DNA of 16,612 nucleotides from an uncultured Actinomyces sp. (lineage in GTDB: Bacteria; Actinomycetota; Actinomycetes; Actinomycetales; Actinomycetaceae), in assembly GCA_902373545.1 (NCBI GenBank), contig CABKMZ010000040.1:1-16612 (forward strand), written 5' to 3'. This document shows, piece after piece, positions 1-5,397 of the stretch; position 1 is the first letter of the stretch; each line of letters starts with the position of its first letter. Under the pieces are notes generated by a model. That model had not been told where the DNA came from and made no database searches. It saw nothing but the letters and a program-made list of their open reading frames with translations. A program made the translations under genes and the position numbers.

Positions 1-137
1 ACTACGAGCGATGGCTCCTCGATCTGCTCGCGCTCGAAGCGGGCGAGGAGGTCCTGGATATGGGCTGCGCGACGGGCACACTCGCCGTCCCCCTCGCCCG
101 CGCCGGGCACCGCGTCCACGGCTGCGACTTTGCCGAG
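1..137 (+). pseudogene. Duplicated fragment of the SAM methyltransferase gene
   Basis: This stretch is a second, partial copy of the methyltransferase gene located intact at 1036-1857. Bases 69-136 are identical to 1192-1259 over 68 bases, and bases 4-68 match 1126-1191 with scattered mismatches. The encoded piece covers the SAM-binding motif I (DMGCATGTLAVPLARAGH) up to GCDFAEA. Homology stops abruptly at about 137, where the sequence becomes the 3' end of a lyase remnant on the other strand. The left end is cut by the window edge, so more of the copy may lie outside. Both copies point the same way, forming a direct repeat about 1.1 kb apart that brackets the lyase and toxin-antitoxin remnants. 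It cannot encode a working enzyme as seen. Confidence 0.85.
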
Positions 138-523
138 GCCTCGACCGCCGGGGCGCCGATGCGCACGTACAGGTCATCCTCGAAAAGCGCCTCGAACTGG
201 ACCCCGAGCAGGCGCCCCTTGGCCAGGAGCGCGCCGTGCTGTTTCATCTGAGTGACGAACTGGCGGATCGACCCGCGCTCGGGGATCACCACGGCCTCGC
301 CGAAGAGGGCGCCGCATTTGGTGCCGCCGACCAGGAAGTACACGTCCGCGTCGGGGACGGCGCAGGCGCCTCGGATCAGGTCGCGGGCGCGCTCGCAGTG
401 CTCGTCGGTGCCATATCCGCTGGCCTGTTCCATGTTGGTGGCGACAAGGGCGTCGAGCACCCGGGCGTGCGCACCCTCCTGGTAATCGCTGGAAAAGTTA
501 GGCAGCGCATAGGATGAATTCAC
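138..523 (-). pseudogene. Threonine aldolase / beta-eliminating lyase remnant, internally deleted and truncated
   Basis: The frame starts with a GTG at 523. Its N-terminus (SSYALPNFSSDYQEGAHARV, then TGYG-like and ADVYFLVGGT segments) is typical of PLP-dependent low-specificity L-threonine aldolases of the beta-eliminating lyase family. Directly after the GGT at about 320-328 it continues as KCGALFGEAVVIP and then MKQHGALLAKGRLLGVQFE. In full-length enzymes these belong well over 100 residues downstream, around the PLP lysine (the K of GGTK). The middle of the fold is therefore missing, apparently by in-frame recombination at the shared Gly-Gly-Thr stretch. The far C-terminus is also gone, replaced at about 137 by a methyltransferase fragment; the frame runs on through it without a stop. 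There is no visible ribosome binding site, and the protein should be inactive. The family call rests on recalled sequence patterns. Confidence 0.75.
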
Positions 524-684
524 GCGGCCATTCCGAGAGCATGATCCCGATGCACGACAGCAAGCTCCCGGCCTGCAGCCAACGTTCGAATAACCTCATC
601 CAGACGATTCATGTCGAGCCCGCGCTTCATCGCACGCTTGTAGTCGCGCTTAAACTTCGTTGTCCAAACGACTTTCAGAGACAC
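520..684 (-). pseudogene. Truncated YafQ/RelE-family toxin
   Basis: A GTG at 684 overlaps the last base of the antitoxin stop codon (TAGTG arrangement) and opens a 54-codon frame ending in TGA at 520-522. The product begins VSLKVVWTTKFKRDYKRAMK and continues with RGLDMNRLDEVI and LAVVHRDHALG. This is the characteristic first half of YafQ-type mRNA interferases: an F-x-K/R-D-x-K basic helix, then DMN/L, then RDH-L. The second half, which carries the conserved WxGYRExH-like strand and catalytic histidines, is absent. The frame instead ends in MAA and a stop at the junction with the lyase remnant. Coupling to the antitoxin is as in an intact operon, so truncation is the only visible defect. The toxin is very probably inactive. 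Confidence 0.75.
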
Positions 685-953
685 TAGCGCTTCAACTCCG
701 CCAGAGCGTCTTCAACATCCATGGTCTCAACACCTGGATCAGAGGCCAGCTGCTCCGCTTCCAACATCGCCAAGACAGTCTCACGCTGCTGCTCATTCAG
801 ACGCAGATCGAAGGGCATTCCACCCACCCGCACGCTCTGACGTAGGAAAGCGTTCACAGCGGACGTCAGATTCATACCAAGCTCCGCGTAGATCGCTTCA
901 ACCTCACGCTTAAGATCTGCATCCATGCGCACACTAAAATTCACGGTTGCCAT
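684..953 (-). CDS. RelB/DinJ-family antitoxin (orphaned by toxin truncation)
   Basis: This 89-residue protein has the DinJ/RelB layout. An N-terminal ribbon-helix-helix segment (MATVNFSVRMDADLKREVEA, then AELGMNLTSAVNAFLRQSV) is followed by the family hallmark GGMPFDLRL and an acidic C-terminal tail ending LAELKR, which in the family wraps the cognate toxin. ATG at 953 is chosen because GGAGG at 961-965 lies seven bases upstream; the TTG at 959 is too close to that site. Translation is coupled to the downstream YafQ-type remnant. Such antitoxins normally neutralise an mRNA interferase and repress their own promoter. With the partner broken, this copy may survive as a repressor or as protection against a related toxin elsewhere (inference). 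GC is clearly lower than in the neighbouring methyltransferase gene, suggesting acquisition by transfer. Confidence 0.9.
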   Translation of the reverse strand: MATVNFSVRMDADLKREVEAIYAELGMNLTSAVNAFLRQSVRVGGMPFDLRLNEQQRETVLAMLEAEQLASDPGVETMDVEDALAELKR

Positions 954-968
954 GCACAAACCTCCTTC

Positions 969-1009
969 TGCATGTCATTATACATACATAACCTCTATCA
1001 AGACATGCA
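969..1009 (-). promoter_or_regulatory. Candidate antitoxin promoter and operator
   Basis: On the minus strand a perfect TATAAT reads from 982 to 977, about 24 bases before the antitoxin ATG, as expected for a -10 box. It is bracketed by a perfect 8-bp inverted repeat, TGCATGTC (969-976) and GACATGCA (1002-1009). An operator flanking the -10 would fit autorepression by the ribbon-helix-helix antitoxin. No good -35 is visible at 17 bp. The right arm lies only 26 bp before the methyltransferase ATG, so binding could also affect that divergent gene. This is a pattern-based call. Confidence 0.5.
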
Positions 1010-1035
1010 CGTAAGGCGCAGTGAAGGGCCCTCTC

Positions 1036-1857
1036 ATGGCGACACACGACAGCACAATCAACCGAGACTCGCAGGCCTATTGGAACAAGCGGGCCGCGAC
1101 GTTCACGAGAGACGCGACCAGCGACTACGAGCACTGGCTCCTGGACTTGCTCGCGCTCGAGGCGGGCGACGAGGTCCTCGACATGGGGTGTGCGACGGGC
1201 ACACTCGCCGTCCCCCTCGCCCGCGCCGGGCACCGCGTCCACGGCTGCGACTTTGCCGATGCGATGCTCGCCATCCTCGACGAGCGCGCAGCCGCAGAGC
1301 ACCTGCCCATCACGTCCCACCTCCTGGCGTGGGAAGACGACTGGGAGGCGGCAGGTCTCGGCACCGACAGCGTCGACGTCGCCTTCGCCTCCCGTTCCCT
1401 CATGGCCGAGGCCGTGGGCCCCTTCGTCGCCAAGCTCGACTCTGCGGCCAGGTCCAGAGCGGCGGTCGTCGTGCCCGACAGCCTGCTCCCCTCCCGCGAC
1501 CCTCGCCTACTCACCTACCTGGGGCGCACAGCCAAACGCCCACGCGTCGTCCGCGACGTAACCCGCGCACTGGCTGCCATGGGCCGGACCCCGGTAGGCG
1601 CGAGGACCCAGACCTTCCGCCCGATGCGTTTTTCTTCCTTCGACGAGGCCCGCTCGGACCTTCGTCGCCTGGCCGGCCCCGAGCCGTTCACCGCACGCGA
1701 GCAGCGACTCTTCGACGCCTACTCGGCCCAGCACATCGTGCGCCGGGCAGCCGAATCCCCGTCTGGGGAGACGTCGCAGATGTGGGTCCTCGACTACGCG
1801 TTGCCCGTCACGTGGGTGTTCATCGGCTGGCGCACCGACGGGAGCCCGTGGGGCTGA
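1036..1857 (+). CDS. Class I SAM-dependent methyltransferase
   Basis: This 273-residue cytoplasmic protein has a Rossmann-type SAM-binding domain. Motif I is EVLDMGCATG at about residues 46-55, followed by an acidic loop (CDFADAM) that should bind the SAM ribose and a third strand region with TDSVDVAFASRSLM. The second half (SSFDEARSDLRRL, then AREQRLFDAYSAQH) resembles the C-terminal part of Methyltransf_11/25-type enzymes of unknown substrate. ATG at 1036 is preferred over the in-frame GTG at 1021, because GAAGGG at 1023-1028 sits seven bases before it. The gene converges on arfB with a 24-bp gap. A partial second copy of its SAM-binding region lies at the left edge of the window. The substrate cannot be read from sequence. 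Confidence 0.85.
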   Translation: MATHDSTINRDSQAYWNKRAATFTRDATSDYEHWLLDLLALEAGDEVLDMGCATGTLAVPLARAGHRVHGCDFADAMLAILDERAAAEHLPITSHLLAWEDDWEAAGLGTDSVDVAFASRSLMAEAVGPFVAKLDSAARSRAAVVVPDSLLPSRDPRLLTYLGRTAKRPRVVRDVTRALAAMGRTPVGARTQTFRPMRFSSFDEARSDLRRLAGPEPFTAREQRLFDAYSAQHIVRRAAESPSGETSQMWVLDYALPVTWVFIGWRTDGSPWG

Positions 1858-1884
1858 CCCAGCCCAGGCCTCGTCCCTGTTTTA
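1850..1884. terminator. Weak candidate terminator between convergent genes
   Basis: GGGCTG (1851-1856) can pair with CAGCCC (1860-1865) around a 3-base loop, overlapping the methyltransferase stop. It is followed by AGGCCTCGTCCCTGTTTT, which contains one half of the GGCCTCGT core used in stronger terminators of this window. The stem is short, so this is tentative. Confidence 0.35.
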
Positions 1885-2322
1885 ATCGGCGTCGGGGCGA
1901 CGCCTGCGCGCCTTGACCTCCGAACGCCTCTTCTTGGCATCCAGGCGGCGCAGCTTCGAGGCGCGCGTCGGCTTCGTGGGGCGGCGAGGGGTGGGCGGAA
2001 CCAGCGATGCGCGCAGGATCTCGCCGAGGCGTTCGCGGGCGGCGGCGCGGTTGCGGCGCTGGGAGCGGGTCTCGGCGGCGGTGACGGTCAGGACGGTGCC
2101 GACCAGGCGCTCCCCCAGTTCACGCAGGGCGCGCTCACGCTGCTTCTCATTGAGGGCGCTCGTCGAGCCCAGGTCCAGGCTGAGTTGCACCCGCGAGTCC
2201 GCGGTGTTGACGCCCTGTCCGCCCGGGCCCGAGGCGTGCGAGAAACGCTCGACCAGCTCCGCCGCCGGCACAAGAAGGCCGCGCGGGCAGCCGGGCCCGG
2301 GAGGGATGCGCAGATCATTCAT
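1882..2322 (-). CDS. arfB: Alternative ribosome-rescue factor / peptidyl-tRNA hydrolase ArfB
   Basis: This 146-residue protein matches the YaeJ/ArfB family in length and layout. The catalytic GGQ loop is in SHASGPGGQGVNTADSRVQL, the same peptidyl-tRNA hydrolysing motif used by class I release factors. The long basic C-terminal tail (KPTRASKLRRLDAKKRRSEV and onwards) is what ArfB threads into the empty mRNA channel of a stalled ribosome. It would release nascent chains from ribosomes stalled without a stop codon. The start at 2322 (MNDLRIPPG) gives the family's normal N-terminus; a longer open frame to 2421 adds only low-complexity residues. No clear ribosome binding site precedes this ATG, so initiation may be leaderless or weak. 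Confidence 0.92.
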   Translation of the reverse strand: MNDLRIPPGPGCPRGLLVPAAELVERFSHASGPGGQGVNTADSRVQLSLDLGSTSALNEKQRERALRELGERLVGTVLTVTAAETRSQRRNRAAARERLGEILRASLVPPTPRRPTKPTRASKLRRLDAKKRRSEVKARRRRPDAD

Positions 2323-2448
2323 GTGACCAGTGTGCCACCCGCGAGCCGAGGCGGAGCGCCATACCCCGCCCCGACCTCGTGAACCCGAGGGCGCTGAACG
2401 TACGTAGGAGCCGCCGTACATTTATACGTCGCCTCTCACGTATAACGG

Positions 2449-3048
2449 TCAGGCCAGGAGCGCGCAGACCCGGTCCTTGAGGTCGGGCAGCACGTCGGCG
2501 GCGAACCAGGGGTTCTTCTTCATCCACATCTGGTTGCGCGGCGAGGGGTGGACCAGCGGGAAGTAGGTGGGCAGATACTGCTTGTAGTCGCGCACGACGT
2601 CGGTCAGCGAGGCCGAGGAGGGCAGGTGCAGGTAGCGCCTGGTCGCGTACGCGCCGACGAGGATCGTCATCTCCAGGTGCGGCATGAGCTCAAGCAGGCG
2701 TGGGTGCCACGTATCGGCGAAGTCCTTGCGCGGAGGCAGGTCACCACTCTTTCCCGTGCCCGGGAAATAGAAGTCCATGGGGACGATCGCAAGTTTGCCC
2801 GAGCGATAGAACGTATCGCGGTCGATGCCCATCCAGTCGCGCAGCCGGTCTCCGCTGCGGTCGTTCCACACGATGCCGGTCTCTTCGGCAACGCGCCCGG
2901 GCGCCTGGCCGACAATCATGATGCGACACTGCGGCCCCGCGTAGAACAACGGCTTCACGCCTCGCTTGGTGTACGAGGCGTTGGCCGGGTCTGCGGCGAT
3001 CTCCTCGGCGATTGCGCGGACGGCCGGGTCGGTGATCTCAGGTGTCAT
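2449..3048 (-). CDS. Uracil-DNA glycosylase superfamily protein
   Basis: This 199-residue protein has the hallmarks of the UDG fold. A first catalytic motif IMIVGQAPGRVAEETG is followed by an aromatic/Asn stretch GIVWNDRSGDRLRDWMG. A C-terminal motif HPSPRN matches the DNA-intercalating H-P-S loop of the superfamily. It belongs to the group usually annotated only as 'uracil-DNA glycosylase family protein', so base-excision of uracil or another damaged base is the family role, not a shown activity. The first motif has Gln-Ala-Pro-Gly rather than the GEAPG of family 4. ATG at 3048 (MTPEITDP) is chosen because the upstream extension to 3126 overlaps the repeat tract and is low-complexity. It is transcribed in the same direction as arfB, which lies 126 bp downstream of it. 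Confidence 0.82.
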   Translation of the reverse strand: MTPEITDPAVRAIAEEIAADPANASYTKRGVKPLFYAGPQCRIMIVGQAPGRVAEETGIVWNDRSGDRLRDWMGIDRDTFYRSGKLAIVPMDFYFPGTGKSGDLPPRKDFADTWHPRLLELMPHLEMTILVGAYATRRYLHLPSSASLTDVVRDYKQYLPTYFPLVHPSPRNQMWMKKNPWFAADVLPDLKDRVCALLA

Positions 3049-3123
3049 ACACCCAGGGTATGCCCACCCCGCGAGCACGCAACCCCCGGCGACTGGCAGG
3101 TCACATGCGGGTGGCCCCCAGCC

Positions 3124-3154
3124 CACCGGATCACCGGATCACCGGATCACCGGA
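3124..3154. repeat. Tandem 8-bp repeat CACCGGAT, nearly four copies
   Basis: The unit CACCGGAT occurs at 3124, 3132 and 3140, with a final CACCGGA at 3148, all exact. It lies just upstream of the uracil-DNA glycosylase start, in the divergent region shared with the esterase gene. Such a tract is prone to slipped-strand copy-number change, or may be a cluster of binding sites. Confidence 0.9.
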
Positions 3155-3179
3155 CAGATATTCGACTCTCCCCACATTC

Positions 3180-3283
3180 CGCACGTAATTCCCCAAGCAG
3201 CTATTTCAGCAAACCCCCACAATCCGCAGAATCTCAACGATCACAATTCAAAATATGAACGATCATGATAGGAATTACGTGCG
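3180..3283. repeat. 13-bp perfect inverted repeats 78 bp apart, with internal direct repeats
   Basis: CGCACGTAATTCC at 3180-3192 is matched exactly by GGAATTACGTGCG at 3271-3283. Outside the arms a C-rich stretch on the left and a G-rich stretch on the right are weakly complementary. Inside, AACGATCA occurs twice in direct orientation (3236-3243 and 3258-3265), 22 bp apart, which is about two helical turns. The enclosed segment is AT-rich and has no convincing ORF. This could be paired regulator sites before the esterase gene or the ends of a very small non-autonomous element; no target duplication is evident. Confidence 0.8.
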
Positions 3284-3395
3284 AGATTGAGGGGGATGAC
3301 GCGTGATCGGCCACACTGGCGAGGAGACACTGCCCCAACGGGCTTACAGTAACGGGCATGAAGCAAGCAGAGTCCATGCGCGCGAGGCGAGGACA

Positions 3396-4415
3396 GTGAA
3401 GACACGGTTGATTAGGCGTTCGTCGACAAGCTCAACCGCCTTTGTGGCGTCGGCCGCGCTCATGCTCTCCCTGCTTGGCCTCGCAGGCATTGCATCGATT
3501 GCGCTGGACCCCTCGGGGTTTGAGCAAAAAGACCCCTCCCCCATCGCCATTTCGGAGGATGCCGACCCCATCCCCGAGGCCGTGGCCGCCCTGCTGGACA
3601 CAGCCTCGTCCCTGCACGGCACGATCGACACCGTCGCCTACCAGCAGGACTACCAGGGCACGACGTACAACAAGGAAGCCTTCGTCTACGTCCCCGACTC
3701 CTACTCTCCTGGTCACCCCGCAAACATTGTCTACCTGACGCACGGGTGGTGGGGCAACGCGGCGGGGCTTGCCGACACGGTCGCACCCGTTGTCGACAAC
3801 CTGGAGGACAGGGGCGAGGTCTCCCCCACGATCGTCGTGTTCGCGACCTATTACCCGGATCGATCGTTCGCGACCGAGGACTACGAGGACGACTACGCAC
3901 TCAATCGCTTCTTCGCGACGACCGAGATCGACACGCTCATCGAGGCGGTCGAGTCGCGCTACACGACGTTCGCTCGCGGGGACACCTCGGCGAAGTCGCT
4001 GCAAGAGTCCCGCAGGCACCGCGCGTTCGGCGGCTTCTCGATGGGCGCGACGACGACGTGGGACGTGTTTGCCCTGCGCCCGCAGTACTTCTACGGGTAC
4101 ATGCCGATGGCGGGCGAATCCTGGATTGGGCGCGAGGAAGACGCCGACGAGGAGCGCCTCGCCGAGCTCGTCACCGCGGGGGCAGTACGCGAGGGCTACG
4201 GGCAGGGCGATTTCCGTATCCTGGCCTCGGTCGGCTCCGAAGACCCGGCGCTGTGGGACATGACCCCGCAGCTTGACGAGCTCCACCAGGACTACCCCGA
4301 CCTGATGACCGAAACCAGCCTGCAGCTATGGATCGACGACGGGGAGTCACACACGAGCACGTCCGTCGCCAACCAGGTTGAACACAACCTGCCGCTCCTG
4401 TTCCCCTCCAAGTAG
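3396..4415 (+). CDS. Secreted or membrane-anchored esterase (putative esterase / CE1-like alpha/beta hydrolase)
   Basis: The protein is 339 residues from GTG 3396. That start gives a classic export signal, VKTRLIRR basic residues then a hydrophobic core (FVASAALMLSLLGLAGIASI) with no lipobox, so it is either cleaved or left as an anchor. The mature part has the esterase D/feruloyl-esterase layout: VYVPDSYSPG and YLTHGWWGN (oxyanion strand and loop), GFSMG with nucleophile Ser215, Asp283 in GSEDPALW as the likely acid, and His319 in GESHTS. The family hydrolyses acyl esters on sugars or polysaccharides; the substrate here is unknown. An open frame reaches back to 3303, but those residues would bury the signal and a purine-rich site (GGCGAGGA) lies just before 3396. 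A strong terminator follows. The repeat-rich upstream region may control it. Confidence 0.85.
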   Translation: MKTRLIRRSSTSSTAFVASAALMLSLLGLAGIASIALDPSGFEQKDPSPIAISEDADPIPEAVAALLDTASSLHGTIDTVAYQQDYQGTTYNKEAFVYVPDSYSPGHPANIVYLTHGWWGNAAGLADTVAPVVDNLEDRGEVSPTIVVFATYYPDRSFATEDYEDDYALNRFFATTEIDTLIEAVESRYTTFARGDTSAKSLQESRRHRAFGGFSMGATTTWDVFALRPQYFYGYMPMAGESWIGREEDADEERLAELVTAGAVREGYGQGDFRILASVGSEDPALWDMTPQLDELHQDYPDLMTETSLQLWIDDGESHTSTSVANQVEHNLPLLFPSK

Positions 4416-4451
4416 GAAGCGCCTGACACACGGCGCGAGAGGGACGCACTG

Positions 4452-4493
4452 AGCCCCGGCCTCGTTCCACTATTCAGGGACGAGGCCGGGGCT
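4452..4493. terminator. Strong bidirectional hairpin terminator with GGCCTCGT core
   Basis: AGCCCCGGCCTCGTTCC (4452-4468) pairs with GGGACGAGGCCGGGGCT (4477-4493), 17 bp with one G-U pair, around an 8-base loop. It separates the convergent esterase and haem genes and can serve both. Its core is shared with other terminators of the window. Confidence 0.9.
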
Positions 4494-4515
4494 GGCTGAC
4501 AGATAAACGAGGCCC

Positions 4516-5397
4516 CTAGGCGCGGGGCTGGCGCTCCGCCCACTCGCCGAGGCTCACGCGCGGACCCGTGAAGAACGGGGTGTCCTCGCGCACGTAGAGG
4601 CGCGCCTCGGTGTAGCGCTGGGCGTGCATGACGCCCTCGAGGCGGTCGAGGGTGTCGGCTTCGAACGCGAGCACCCACTCGTAGTCGGAGAAGCCGAAGG
4701 CGGACAGGGTCGAGCCCTTGACGTCCGGGTACTGCGCGAAGCCGTTGCGGCCGTGTTCGGCCATGATGCGGGCGCGCTCTTCGGGGGCCTTGAGATACCA
4801 GTCGTAGGAACGCACGAAGGGGTAGACCATCGCCCAGTCACGGGGGGCGACGCCGCCGAAGCAGGCGGGAATGTGGCGCTTGTTGAACTCGGCGGGGGTG
4901 TGCAGGCCCATGCACGACCACACGGGATCCAGGAACTTGCCGAGCGCGCTGGCGCGCAGGCGGTGGTAGGCGTCCTGCAGGACCTCGGGATCGTCGTCGA
5001 GCCACCACACCATCAGGTCTGCCTCGGCGCGGAAGCCGGACACGTCGTAGAAGCCGCGGATTTCCGCACCCGCACCCTTCACGTAGTCCAGGGACTCGGC
5101 GATAATACGGCCGCGCTCGCCGTCGTCGGCGGGCAGGGACTCACCAAGCGCGAACACGGAGTAGAGGGCGTAGTGCTGCTTGTTGTTGACCTCATCGAAG
5201 TCGACGTCCGTCGCGTCGCGCGGGTCGGTGACACGGGCGTGCGCGGCGTGGGAGTGGGGCGTCGCCTCGGTGCCCGCGTGGCGGGCCTGGTGGCGCGCGG
5301 CGTGCTCACCGACACGGTCCGGCACTCCCGCGGGATGTCCCGGGTTCTCCGGGTTCTGCTCGGGCGGCACGACGGCGTGGGGATGCGGGGTAGACAT
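4516..5397 (-). CDS. chdC: Possible separately initiated ChdC/HemQ coproheme decarboxylase (alternative product of the fused frame)
   Basis: An ATG at 5397, in frame with the ferrochelatase, is preceded by a perfect AGGAGG five bases upstream, so the 293-residue ChdC half can be made alone. Its first about 70 residues are a His/Pro/Ala-rich extension (MSTPHPHAVVPPEQ, then RHQARHAG and PHSHAAHAR) not found in typical HemQ proteins. The chlorite-dismutase-like fold begins near FDEVNNKQHYALYSVF. Conserved pieces include MVWWLDDDPEVLQ, the YPFVRSYDWY segment carrying the redox-active tyrosine region, His215 as likely proximal haem ligand, and SDYEWVLAFE with the RYTEARLYVREDTPFFTG C-terminus. No stop codon separates it from the ferrochelatase, so fused and free forms may coexist; the ratio cannot be read from sequence. 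Confidence 0.6.
   Translation of the reverse strand: MSTPHPHAVVPPEQNPENPGHPAGVPDRVGEHAARHQARHAGTEATPHSHAAHARVTDPRDATDVDFDEVNNKQHYALYSVFALGESLPADDGERGRIIAESLDYVKGAGAEIRGFYDVSGFRAEADLMVWWLDDDPEVLQDAYHRLRASALGKFLDPVWSCMGLHTPAEFNKRHIPACFGGVAPRDWAMVYPFVRSYDWYLKAPEERARIMAEHGRNGFAQYPDVKGSTLSAFGFSDYEWVLAFEADTLDRLEGVMHAQRYTEARLYVREDTPFFTGPRVSLGEWAERQPRA

Noticed and set aside
2..523. One continuous minus-strand protein of 173 residues
   Set aside because: Only the part from 523 to about 138 resembles the lyase; the remainder is antisense to a methyltransferase fragment, so the frame is a chance fusion of two remnants.
3124..3154. CRISPR-like array
   Set aside because: The units are contiguous 8-mers without spacers, so this is a simple tandem repeat.
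3180..3283. A classical insertion sequence
   Set aside because: The inverted repeats enclose only 78 bp with no transposase and no visible target duplication; at most it could be a miniature element.
3432..4286. Minus-strand open frame of 284 codons
   Set aside because: It is antisense to the esterase with a complete catalytic triad; its product is Arg/Gly/Val-rich with no domain.
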